Assembly (NCBI GenBank): GCA_021732965.1
Contig: JAKFVZ010000575.1
Location: 1 to 5,493, forward strand
Direction: 5' to 3'
DNA from: Reyranella sp.
GTDB taxonomy: Bacteria > Pseudomonadota > Alphaproteobacteria > Reyranellales > Reyranellaceae
DNA length: 5,493 nucleotides
This document shows, in pieces, positions 1 to 5,493 of this stretch (positions are counted from its first letter, which is position 1; the number at the start of each line of letters is the position of its first letter). Position numbers and translations under genes: made by a program. The notes beneath the pieces are model-generated. The model did not search any database. It worked only from the letters and a program-made list of their open reading frames with translations, and was not told where the DNA came from.

Positions 1-467
1 AGGGTCTCCTGGTAGCCCGGTCCGTAGACCGCAGGGGCCCGGACGATGGCCCAGGGGCCGCTGCGGGTGGCGACGACTGCCTCCCCCGCGCGCTTGCTCG
101 CGCCGTAGGCAGAAACCTGTGGCTCACGCGCGGCCAGGGACGAGAGCAGGACCATATGGGCGTCGGGCGCGAGCGCCGACAGCAGCGCGGCACTGTCGCG
201 GTTCACCGGCAGGAAATCTGCCTCGCGTTTGGCCTTGATCAATCCGGCGGCATGAACCACCGCGTCCGCCCCCTGAACGAGCTGACGGAGCGCCGCCTCG
301 GAGGAGAGGTCGCCCAGAACGAGGTCGGCGTCGACGCCGGCCAGCGACGGCAGCGGGGTCCAGCGGCGGACCAGGATCCGCAGCCGCCAGCCGCGACGCG
401 CGAGGGCGGAGACCAGGTGAGGTCCGACGAAGCCGGTGGCCCCGGTGACGGCGACCAGCTTGCTCAT
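1..467 (-). CDS. NAD(P)-dependent epimerase/dehydratase (extended SDR, NDUFA9/CerR-like), 3' end outside window
   Basis: The gene begins with ATG at 467 and leaves the window at base 1, so 155 N-terminal residues of a protein that is usually about 300-330 long are visible. The sequence shows a Rossmann nucleotide-binding motif TGATGFVG at residues 8-15 (GxxGxxG), an acidic GDL after the third strand (residues 52-54), VHAAG at 71-75, the active-site serine region LLSS at 107-110, and the catalytic YGASK at 121-125. These place it in the extended short-chain dehydrogenase/epimerase family. No membrane segment or signal peptide is visible in this part. The start lies nine bases after the stop of the acyl ligase and has no clear Shine-Dalgarno sequence, so translational coupling is likely. 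Next to such a ligase, the best functional guess is the ceramide/3-keto-sphingolipid reductase CerR described in Caulobacter. A nucleotide-sugar epimerase or another NDUFA9-like protein remains possible. Family assignment is firm; substrate is inference. Confidence 0.88.
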   Translation of the reverse strand, partial: MSKLVAVTGATGFVGPHLVSALARRGWRLRILVRRWTPLPSLAGVDADLVLGDLSSEAALRQLVQGADAVVHAAGLIKAKREADFLPVNRDSAALLSALAPDAHMVLLSSLAAREPQVSAYGASKRAGEAVVATRSGPWAIVRAPAVYGPGYQET

Positions 468-476
468 GGCGCCAGG

Positions 477-2216
477 TCAGGCCGCTGCAGGCTTCGGCGC
501 ATAGAGGCCGGCGAGATAGTTGGCCTTGGTCCGGGAGCGCGACAGCTTGCCGGACGAGGTGGTCGGCAGGCCCATGGTCGGTGGCACCAATGCCACGTCG
601 CAGTCGACCGCGATCGCCTCGCGCACCGCGCCCGCCACGTCGCGCGCCAGGTCGCTCCGCGCCTCGTCGCCGGAAACGCGCGCCAGTACGGCCACGACCA
701 CGCGCTCGCCCTCGCCGGTATCGATCGAGAAAGCGGCCGCATCGCCGCTCTTCACCACGCGCCGGGCCTCGAGCGCCCATTCGATGTCCTGCGGCCAGAC
801 GTTGCGGCCGTTGACGATGATCAGATCCTTGGCGCGGCCGGTGACGACGATCTCGCCGTCCAGCATGTAGCCGAGGTAGCCGGTATCGAGCCAACCGTCG
901 GACAGGACCTCGCGGCTGGCTTCGGGTTCGCCGAAATAGCCGGGCATGATGCTGGGCCCCGACACGAAGATTCGGCCCACCGCGCGGTCGGGCAGCACCC
1001 CGCCCTCGGGATCGCGCACTTCAATCCTGTGGCCCGGCAGGACGCGGCCGCAGATCACGAACCGGCGCGCCTTGTGATCGTCGGCCGGATCGGCCGCCGG
1101 CACCGCGCGTTGCGCCTCGGCCAGCGCCGTGCGCTCGACGGTGTCGATGCGCACGCCCGTATCGTGCGGACAGAAGGTGATGGCGAGGCAGACCTCGGCC
1201 ATGCCGTAGCTCGGGATGAACGCCTTGCGATTGAAACCGAACGGCTCGAAGGTCGCGGCGAACCGCTCCAGCACGTCGGCCCGCACCATGTCCCCGCCGA
1301 TGCCGGCATGCCGCCAGCAGCGCAGGTCGAGGTCGGGCGGCACCTGGGCGGCACCCCGCCGGACCGCGAGATCGTAGCCGAAGCTCGGGCTGTAGGAGAT
1401 CGTGCCGCGGTTGCGCGAGATCAGGTTCAGCCACTGCATCGGCCGTCGCGCGAAGTCGCGCGGCGTCAGATAGTCGATGGAGATCTGGGTCGAGAGCGGC
1501 GCCATCAGGAAGCCGATCAGGCCCATGTCGTGATAGAGCGGCAGCCAGCTCACCGCGCGGTCGCCTTCGACGACGCCGAGGCCGGCCGGCCCGACCATGC
1601 CGGCGAGATTGGCCATCAGCGCCCGCTGGGTGATCTGCACGCCGTGCGGATGGCGGGTGCTGCCCGAGGAGAACTGGATGTAGCAGAGATCGTCGGCGCC
1701 GAGCGGCCGCAGGTCGACCGGCTTCTCCGGCAGCGCGTGGAGGACGTCCATCCCGCCATGGAGGCGCACCGCCGGGAACTCGTCGGCGGCATCCGCGAGA
1801 TAGCCTGCCAGATCGTCGAGGCCGACCGCGGCGACAGCCCCGGACGCGGCGAACTGACGGCGAAGCTGGTCGAGATAGGCGTCCTTGCCGCCGATTCCGA
1901 CCGGAATGGAGACGGGCACGGGCAACAGACCGGCATACTGCGCGCCGAAGAAGGCCTCGAAGAAGCCCGGCCAGGTATCGGCCGTGATCAGGATGCGCTC
2001 GCCCCGCGCGAACCCCGCCCCGATCAGCTTGCGCGCGGCGACGTGCGCCCGGTCGCGGATGTCGCCCCACGCCAAGGCCGAAAGCTGCTCGCCCTTGGCA
2101 TTATAAAAGGTCACCCCGGTCTCGCCGTTCGCCGCGTAGTCGAGCATCGCGGGCACGGAGGCGAAGCCGGCGCGGTGCAAGGCGAGCGTGGAATTGCGGG
2201 TGGGCAGCAATTTCAT
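477..2216 (-). CDS. Fatty acyl-AMP ligase / acyl-ACP synthetase (adenylate-forming enzyme), probable sphingolipid pathway
   Basis: This 579-residue protein belongs to the ANL adenylating superfamily. Such enzymes activate a fatty acid with ATP to acyl-AMP and pass it to a thiol carrier. Visible motifs in order are: the P-loop-like FSSGSTRHPHG at 182-192; WLPLYHDMGLIG at 224-235, typical of fatty acyl-AMP ligases; SYGMAE at 336-341; CGRVLPG at 389-395; the ribose-binding region DTGYLGY at 444-450; the hinge GRAKDLIIVNGRN at 460-472; and the C-terminal lysine motif SSGKLSR at 554-560, with Lys557 the expected catalytic lysine. Two positions differ from the usual superfamily pattern: RHPHG instead of GxPKG, and Tyr447 where TGDLG normally has Asp. 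The length fits a stand-alone ligase without a fused carrier domain. The ATG at 2216 was chosen because MKLLPTRN looks like the natural N-terminus; an in-frame ATG at 2348 would cross the argD promoter. No Shine-Dalgarno precedes 2216. The epimerase gene follows after nine bases. In Caulobacter, a homologous pair serves ceramide synthesis, with the ligase loading a dedicated ACP. Confidence 0.9.
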   Translation of the reverse strand: MKLLPTRNSTLALHRAGFASVPAMLDYAANGETGVTFYNAKGEQLSALAWGDIRDRAHVAARKLIGAGFARGERILITADTWPGFFEAFFGAQYAGLLPVPVSIPVGIGGKDAYLDQLRRQFAASGAVAAVGLDDLAGYLADAADEFPAVRLHGGMDVLHALPEKPVDLRPLGADDLCYIQFSSGSTRHPHGVQITQRALMANLAGMVGPAGLGVVEGDRAVSWLPLYHDMGLIGFLMAPLSTQISIDYLTPRDFARRPMQWLNLISRNRGTISYSPSFGYDLAVRRGAAQVPPDLDLRCWRHAGIGGDMVRADVLERFAATFEPFGFNRKAFIPSYGMAEVCLAITFCPHDTGVRIDTVERTALAEAQRAVPAADPADDHKARRFVICGRVLPGHRIEVRDPEGGVLPDRAVGRIFVSGPSIMPGYFGEPEASREVLSDGWLDTGYLGYMLDGEIVVTGRAKDLIIVNGRNVWPQDIEWALEARRVVKSGDAAAFSIDTGEGERVVVAVLARVSGDEARSDLARDVAGAVREAIAVDCDVALVPPTMGLPTTSSGKLSRSRTKANYLAGLYAPKPAAA

Positions 2217-2228
2217 CGGAAGGCGGGT

Positions 2229-2257
2229 GTCGTAGCAGAGGGGTAAAAACCCCTCAA
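2229..2257 (-). promoter_or_regulatory. Candidate promoter for the acyl ligase operon
   Basis: On the minus strand, TTGAGG (2257-2252) is followed after 17 bases by TACGAC (2234-2229). A TG two bases before the -10 hexamer gives an extended -10 look. The hexamers match the sigma-70 consensus at 4/6 and 3/6, so this is weak. If used, transcription would begin near 2222, leaving a leader of only about six bases before the ATG at 2216. That would fit the absence of a Shine-Dalgarno sequence there. A promoter further upstream, within 2260-2390, is equally possible. Confidence 0.3.
2238..2255. repeat. Perfect 7-bp inverted repeat (hairpin or operator-like palindrome)
   Basis: GAGGGGT at 2238-2244 pairs perfectly with ACCCCTC at 2249-2255 around an AAAA loop. 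It starts 22 bases upstream of the acyl ligase ATG. No run of T follows the stem on either strand, and no gene ends here, so a terminator is unlikely. It lies in the spacer of the candidate minus-strand promoter, so it could be a regulator binding site. If transcription starts further upstream, it would be a leader hairpin. The structure is seen directly; its role is unknown. Confidence 0.6.
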
Positions 2258-2297
2258 GGTGTGTGCTTCCGGGCCGTCCGCCCCAAGTTGACACACC
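2258..2297. repeat. Interrupted inverted repeat GGTGTGT...ACACACC overlapping the argD -35 box
   Basis: GGTGTGT at 2258-2264 is the exact reverse complement of ACACACC at 2291-2297, with 26 bases between them. The half-sites are 33 bp centre to centre, roughly three helical turns. The right arm overlaps the last three bases of the argD -35 hexamer at 2288-2293. This geometry is compatible with a dimeric or looping regulator, but a 7-bp match in a short region may also be chance. Confidence 0.3.
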
Positions 2298-2316
2298 CGA
2301 ACCCCGGTAAGATAGT
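2288..2316 (+). promoter_or_regulatory. Sigma-70-type promoter for argD-argF-hslO
   Basis: A perfect -35 box TTGACA (2288-2293) is followed after the ideal 17 bases by GATAGT (2311-2316), which matches the TATAAT consensus at four of six positions. Transcription would start near 2322-2324, giving a leader of roughly 77 bases before the argD GTG. TAAGAT at 2308-2313 also resembles a -10 box, but its 14-base spacing is too short. No ATG-initiated leader peptide is visible between the predicted start and argD. Confidence 0.65.
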
Positions 2317-2347
2317 GCCCGGCCCTCGCTAAAAGCCGGCATTTCCA

Positions 2348-2355
2348 TTCCGGAA
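2348..2355. repeat. 8-bp palindrome TTCCGGAA in the argD leader
   Basis: TTCCGGAA at 2348-2355 is a perfect self-complementary octamer. It sits in the predicted argD untranslated leader, about 45 bases before the start codon. With flanking bases, TTTCC (2342-2346) can alternatively pair with GGAAA (2352-2356). It may be a small protein-binding site or simply local symmetry in GC-rich DNA. Confidence 0.25.
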
Positions 2356-2385
2356 ACGTCGCAACGGCGGGGGTTTTTGGTTTTT

Positions 2386-2393
2386 GGAGGAGG
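2386..2393 (+). promoter_or_regulatory. Strong ribosome binding site deciding the argD GTG start
   Basis: GGAGGAGG at 2386-2393 ends six bases before the GTG at 2400, an optimal Shine-Dalgarno arrangement. It favours GTG 2400 over the in-frame ATG at 2415, which would be 21 bases away. Just upstream is a low-complexity stretch, GG-TTTTT-GG-TTTTT-GG (2372-2387), likely to keep the ribosome site unstructured. Confidence 0.8.
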
Positions 2394-2399
2394 CTCGCT

Positions 2400-3596
2400 G
2401 TGATTACGGCTGTTATGCCGACGTACGGTCGCAAGGACGTCGTGTTCGAACGCGGAGAGGGCAACTATCTCTACGCGGTGGACGGCCGACGTTACTTGGA
2501 CTTTACCTCCGGCATCGCCGTGAACGCGCTGGGCCATTGCCATCCGCATCTGGTCAAGGCGCTCACCGAGCAGGGCTCGAAGCTCTGGCACACGTCGAAC
2601 CTGTTCCGGGTCGGCAATGGCGAGAAGCTGGCCCAGCGGCTGGTCGAGAATTCGTTCGCCGACACGATGTTCTTCTGCAATTCCGGCGCGGAAGCCATCG
2701 AAGGCGGCATCAAGCTGATCCGCAAGTATCAGTTCATGAACGGCCAGCCCCAGCGGTACAAGATCATCGCCTTCCAGGCGGCGTTCCATGGCCGCCTGCT
2801 GAACGCCCTCGCCGCCACGGGTAACGAGAAGTACCTCGAAGGCTTCGGCCCGCCCGCGCCCGGCTATCGCCACGCACCGCTCAACAACACCAACGTCGTG
2901 CGCGACATGGTGGACGACGAGACCGCCGGCATCCTGGTCGAGCCGATCCAGGGTGAAGGCGGCATCCGCGCCACCACCGTGCAGTTCCTCAGGGACCTGC
3001 GCGCGATCTGCGACGAGTTCGGCCTGCTGCTGTTCTACGACGAGATCCACACGGGCTTCGGGCGGACCGGCAAGATGTGGGGCTACGACTGGTCGGGCGT
3101 GAAGCCCGACGTCGCGGCGATCGCCAAGGGCATGGGCGGCGGCTTCCCGATCGGTGCCTTCATGGCGACCGAGAAGGCGGCGGTCGGCATGGTCCCCGGC
3201 ACGCACGGCTCGACCTATGGCGGCAATCCGCTGGCCACCGGCGTGGCCAACGCGGTGCTCGACGTCCTGCTCGAGAAGGGCTTCATCGACGGCGTGCGCG
3301 AGAAGGGCGAGTACCTGAAGGGCAAGCTCGAGGAACTCTGCCGCAAGCACCCCACGGTGTTCGTCGAACAGCGCGGCATGGGCTTCCTGCAGGGCCTTCA
3401 GTGCGCCCCGTCGGTCCCCGTGGGCGACATGGTGAACAAGCTGCAGTCGCTGGGCCTTCTGGTCCCGCCGGCCGGCGAGAACGTGGTCCGGGTCTTCCCG
3501 GCCCTGATCGCCGACAAGGCGGCGCTCGACGAGGGTATCGCCATCCTCGGCCAGGCCGCGGAGTCGTTCGAGGCTGCGTCCAGGGCCGCCGAGTAG
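2400..3596 (+). CDS. argD: Acetylornithine aminotransferase (ArgD), class III PLP-dependent
   Basis: This cytoplasmic pyridoxal-phosphate enzyme interconverts N-acetylglutamate semialdehyde and N-acetylornithine with glutamate as amino donor, in arginine synthesis. Related enzymes may also serve the succinyl-diaminopimelate step of lysine synthesis. The 398-residue length is normal. Visible features are the N-terminal VMPTYGR (5-11), GIAVNALGHCHP (38-49), LWHTSNLF (62-69), the cofactor phosphate loop NSGAEA (94-99), FHGR (129-132), EPIQGEGG (181-188), the cofactor-binding aspartate in DEIHTGFGRTG (Asp214), and the Schiff-base lysine Lys243 in AKGMGGGFPIGA. HGSTYGGNPLA (269-279) completes the active site. 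Details differ from the commonest ArgD pattern: His217 replaces the Gln of DEVQ, and FHGRLLN replaces FHGRT/S. The GTG start at 2400 follows a strong GGAGGAGG. It is the first gene of an operon, with argF seven bases downstream. Another class III aminotransferase with related specificity cannot be fully excluded, but the neighbouring argF argues strongly for ArgD. Confidence 0.95.
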   Translation: MITAVMPTYGRKDVVFERGEGNYLYAVDGRRYLDFTSGIAVNALGHCHPHLVKALTEQGSKLWHTSNLFRVGNGEKLAQRLVENSFADTMFFCNSGAEAIEGGIKLIRKYQFMNGQPQRYKIIAFQAAFHGRLLNALAATGNEKYLEGFGPPAPGYRHAPLNNTNVVRDMVDDETAGILVEPIQGEGGIRATTVQFLRDLRAICDEFGLLLFYDEIHTGFGRTGKMWGYDWSGVKPDVAAIAKGMGGGFPIGAFMATEKAAVGMVPGTHGSTYGGNPLATGVANAVLDVLLEKGFIDGVREKGEYLKGKLEELCRKHPTVFVEQRGMGFLQGLQCAPSVPVGDMVNKLQSLGLLVPPAGENVVRVFPALIADKAALDEGIAILGQAAESFEAASRAAE

Positions 3597-3603
3597 GCCG
3601 CCC

Positions 3604-4530
3604 ATGACAACGCCCAGGCACTTCCTCGACCTCGACCAGGTCGATCCCAAGACGCTTCGCCAGATCCTCGATCACGGCAAGGCGATGAAGCAGGCACGGT
3701 CGAACGGCGGGCACGACAAGCCGCTCACCGGCAAGACGCTGGCCATGATTTTCGAGAAACCCTCGACACGCACCCGCGTGTCGTTCGAGGTCGGCATGCG
3801 CGAACTGGGCGGCCAGACGATCATGCTGGGCCGCACAGACACGCAGCTCGGCCGCGGCGAGACCATCGCCGACACCGCGCGCGTGCTGAGCCGCTACGTC
3901 GACATCATCATGATGCGCACGACCGTCGAGGAAAAACTCCTCGAAATGGCGAAGTACGCGACCGTGCCGGTGATCAACGGTCTCACCGACAAGACCCATC
4001 CCTGCCAGCTCATGGCCGACGTGATGACCTACGAGGAACATCGCGGCCCGATCCGGGGCAAGTCGGTGGTCTGGTCGGGCGACGGCAACAACATGGCGAC
4101 GTCGTGGATCCATGCGGCGGTGCAGTTCGACTTCGAGCTGCGCATCGCCTGCCCGACCGAACTGACGCCGCCGGCCGACGTGGTCCAGTGGGCGGAAAAG
4201 TCGAAGGGCCGCATCTCGATCGGCCATGACCCCGAGTCGATGGTGAAGGGCGCCGACTGCGTCGTCACCGACACCTGGGTGTCGATGGGCGACGAGGATC
4301 CCGACAGCCCGAGCGCCGCGCGACGTCACAACCTGCTGCGCTCCTATCAGGTCGACAAGCGCCTGATGAGCCAGGCCAAGAAAGACGCGATCTTCATGCA
4401 CTGCCTGCCCGCGCATCGTGGCGAGGAAGTGACCGCCGAGGTGATCGACGGTCCGCAGTCGGTCGTGTTCGACGAGGCCGAGAACAGGCTGCACGCGCAG
4501 AAGAGCATCCTGGCCTGGTGCCTGTCTTGA
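3604..4530 (+). CDS. argF: Ornithine carbamoyltransferase (ArgF)
   Basis: ArgF transfers the carbamoyl group from carbamoyl phosphate to ornithine, giving citrulline, in cytoplasmic arginine synthesis. The 308-residue protein has the full anabolic-type pattern. The carbamoyl-phosphate motif STRTR is at 54-58, inside FEKPSTRTRVSFE. HPCQ is at 132-135, and DGNN at 160-163 lies in the ornithine-binding domain. The ornithine loop DTWVSMG is at 223-229 and the catalytic HCLPAHRG at 266-273, with Cys267 central. No key residue is missing and the length is typical. The ATG at 3604 begins seven bases after the argD stop without a strong Shine-Dalgarno, which points to translational coupling with argD. 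Its 3' end overlaps the hslO start. Regulation is probably shared with argD from the promoter upstream of 2400; no internal promoter was seen. Confidence 0.97.
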   Translation: MTTPRHFLDLDQVDPKTLRQILDHGKAMKQARSNGGHDKPLTGKTLAMIFEKPSTRTRVSFEVGMRELGGQTIMLGRTDTQLGRGETIADTARVLSRYVDIIMMRTTVEEKLLEMAKYATVPVINGLTDKTHPCQLMADVMTYEEHRGPIRGKSVVWSGDGNNMATSWIHAAVQFDFELRIACPTELTPPADVVQWAEKSKGRISIGHDPESMVKGADCVVTDTWVSMGDEDPDSPSAARRHNLLRSYQVDKRLMSQAKKDAIFMHCLPAHRGEEVTAEVIDGPQSVVFDEAENRLHAQKSILAWCLS

Positions 4531-5492
4531 GTTCTGCGTCGGGAGGACTTCCTTCCGATGACTGGGACCGCGTCCTTCCTTTCCAGCTGGACGCGCTCGG
4601 CGTGCGCGGCCGGCTGGTGCGGCTGGGACCCGCCCTCGACGAGGTGATCGAGCGTCACGGCTATCCGCTGGCAGTAGCGCGACCGCTGGCCGAATCGATG
4701 GTGCTTTGCGCCATGCTCGCCACGTCGCTGAAGTACGACGGCATCTTCACCCTGCAGATCAGCGGCGACGGGCCGATCAAGCTGCTCGTCGCCGACCTGA
4801 CCAGCGACGGTGCACTGCGCGGCTACGCGCAGTTCGATTCCTGGAAGCTCGCCATCGCGCTCGGCAGCGGCAACGAGGACGCACCGGACGGTTACGTGCC
4901 GAAGCTTTTCGGCCAGGGCCGCCTCACCTTCACGGTCGACCAGGGCCAGCACACCGAACGCTACCAGGGCGTCGTGCCGCTCGAAGGCGCGACGCTGGCC
5001 GACTGTGCCCACACCTATTTCCGCCAGTCCGAGCAGCTCCCGACCGGCATCAAGATCGCCTCCCGCCGCAGCGATGGCGCCGACGGCCGCCACTGGCATG
5101 CCTCGGCGTTGATGGTGCAGCAGATGCCGGAGTTCGACGCCGGCCGCCTCGACGTCGACTCCGAGCAGCGCGAGGACGACTGGCGCAAGGCCGTGATCCT
5201 GATGGCCTCGGCCACCGAGAAGGAAATGCTCGATCCGGCGCTACCCGGCACGACGCTGCTGCATCGCCTGTTCCACCAGGAACAGCCGCGCGTCTTCGAG
5301 CGCCGTGCCTTTGCCGCGCGCTGCCGCTGCAGCCGCGACCGCATCGACCGCGTGCTGCGCTCGATCAGGCGCGAGGAACTGGGCGACCTGCGCGACAAGA
5401 CCGGCCGCGTCGCGGTGACGTGCGAGTTCTGCTCGACCGAATACGCCTACGACGACGCCGATCTCGACAAGGTCTACGAACCCGCCGCCTGA
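4518..5492 (+). CDS. hslO: Hsp33 redox-regulated molecular chaperone (HslO)
   Basis: Hsp33 is a cytoplasmic holdase that is inactive when reduced and zinc-bound. It becomes active when oxidants oxidise its C-terminal cysteines, after which it protects unfolding proteins. The protein has 324 residues. Its N-terminal core begins around VLPFQLD (19-25), with typical segments LLVADLTSDGALRGYAQF (89-106) and GQGRLTFTVDQG (132-143). The C-terminal redox switch is complete: CRC (Cys269, Cys271) and CEFC (Cys302, Cys305), with 30 residues between the pairs. The stop at 5490-5492 is inside the window, so the gene is whole. The start is uncertain. GTG 4518 overlaps argF by 13 bases; the in-frame TTG at 4527 would share a TTGA junction with the argF stop. 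Neither has a clear Shine-Dalgarno, so coupling to argF translation is likely. This argF-hslO adjacency is common in alphaproteobacteria. Family identity is secure; only the first few residues are in doubt. Confidence 0.95.
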   Translation: MPVLSSASGGLPSDDWDRVLPFQLDALGVRGRLVRLGPALDEVIERHGYPLAVARPLAESMVLCAMLATSLKYDGIFTLQISGDGPIKLLVADLTSDGALRGYAQFDSWKLAIALGSGNEDAPDGYVPKLFGQGRLTFTVDQGQHTERYQGVVPLEGATLADCAHTYFRQSEQLPTGIKIASRRSDGADGRHWHASALMVQQMPEFDAGRLDVDSEQREDDWRKAVILMASATEKEMLDPALPGTTLLHRLFHQEQPRVFERRAFAARCRCSRDRIDRVLRSIRREELGDLRDKTGRVAVTCEFCSTEYAYDDADLDKVYEPAA

Positions 5493-5493
5493 G

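Noticed and set aside
156..2246. Long plus-strand open frame of 696 codons opposite the ligase and epimerase.
   Set aside because: It is antisense to two genes with clear conserved motifs. Its composition (Arg, Gly, Ala, His, Asp-rich, no recognisable motif) is typical of a shadow frame in GC-rich DNA.
2238..2255. Hairpin considered as a rho-independent terminator.
   Set aside because: No T-tract follows the stem on either strand, and both flanking genes point away from it, so there is no transcript end to serve.
2214..2348. Alternative ligase start at ATG 2348 (44 extra residues).
   Set aside because: It would place coding sequence across the argD promoter, has no Shine-Dalgarno, and the extra residues look like translated non-coding DNA.
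2372..2387. GGTTTTTGGTTTTTGG considered as a functional tandem repeat.
   Set aside because: There are only two copies of a simple 7-mer next to the ribosome site. It is more likely low-complexity leader sequence that keeps the Shine-Dalgarno accessible.
2217..3650. The acyl ligase reading frame stays open on the minus strand far upstream, up to 3650, which would give a 1057-residue protein.
   Set aside because: The upstream part is antisense to argD, resembles no domain, and is Arg/Asp/His-rich like most antisense frames in GC-rich genes. Adenylate-forming homology begins only after 2216.
3283..4494. Long minus-strand open frame of 403 codons opposite argD/argF.
   Set aside because: It is antisense to argF, which has every catalytic motif. 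The frame has no recognisable domain and no ribosome site.
4558..4647. Small 29-codon ORF with ATG 4558 preceded by GGGAGGA.
   Set aside because: It lies wholly inside hslO in another frame and has no recognisable product. The GGGAGGA also encodes part of the Hsp33 N-terminus. It is mentioned only as possible interference with the hslO start.
4347..5099. Minus-strand open frame of 250 codons opposite hslO.
   Set aside because: It is antisense to a complete Hsp33 gene and has no motif support.

Overview
The window is GC-rich bacterial DNA, about two thirds G+C. It holds five protein-coding genes in two divergent groups, separated by a 183-bp promoter region at 2217-2399. The adjacent order argD-argF-hslO, the ArgD N-terminus and the long Hsp33 with a CxC...CxxC tail all suggest an alphaproteobacterium, possibly Rhodospirillales or a Reyranella-like lineage. 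That placement is inferred from gene order and protein style, not from a marker gene.

Left, minus strand (1-2216): a 579-residue adenylate-forming acyl ligase of the fatty acyl-AMP ligase / acyl-ACP synthetase type. Nine bases further on lies an extended short-chain dehydrogenase (NDUFA9-like epimerase family) that runs off the left edge after 155 residues. This pair matches two genes of the ceramide (sphingolipid) synthesis cluster described in Caulobacter. There, an acyl-ACP synthetase charges a dedicated acyl carrier protein and an epimerase-like reductase (CerR) reduces the keto intermediate. The remaining expected genes (serine palmitoyltransferase, acyl carrier protein, ceramide synthase) are not in the window, so the pathway is an inference.

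Middle (2217-2399): a divergent regulatory region. It contains a good sigma-70 promoter for argD (TTGACA, 17 bp, GATAGT) and a strong GGAGGAGG ribosome site before a GTG start. It also has a 7-bp inverted repeat touching the argD -35 box. A perfect 7-bp hairpin or operator-like palindrome lies just upstream of the acyl ligase start.

Right, plus strand (2400-5492): argD (acetylornithine aminotransferase), argF (ornithine carbamoyltransferase) and hslO (Hsp33 redox chaperone) are packed as one operon, with a 7-bp gap and then a short overlap. ArgD and ArgF catalyse consecutive stages of arginine synthesis on either side of ornithine formation. HslO is a post-translational stress chaperone commonly found next to argF in alphaproteobacteria.

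No RNA gene, mobile element, CRISPR array or obvious horizontally acquired segment was seen. Most of the window is ordinary core metabolism. The points worth a second look are the ceramide-type gene pair, unusual motif residues in the acyl ligase, and the palindromes in the divergent promoter.
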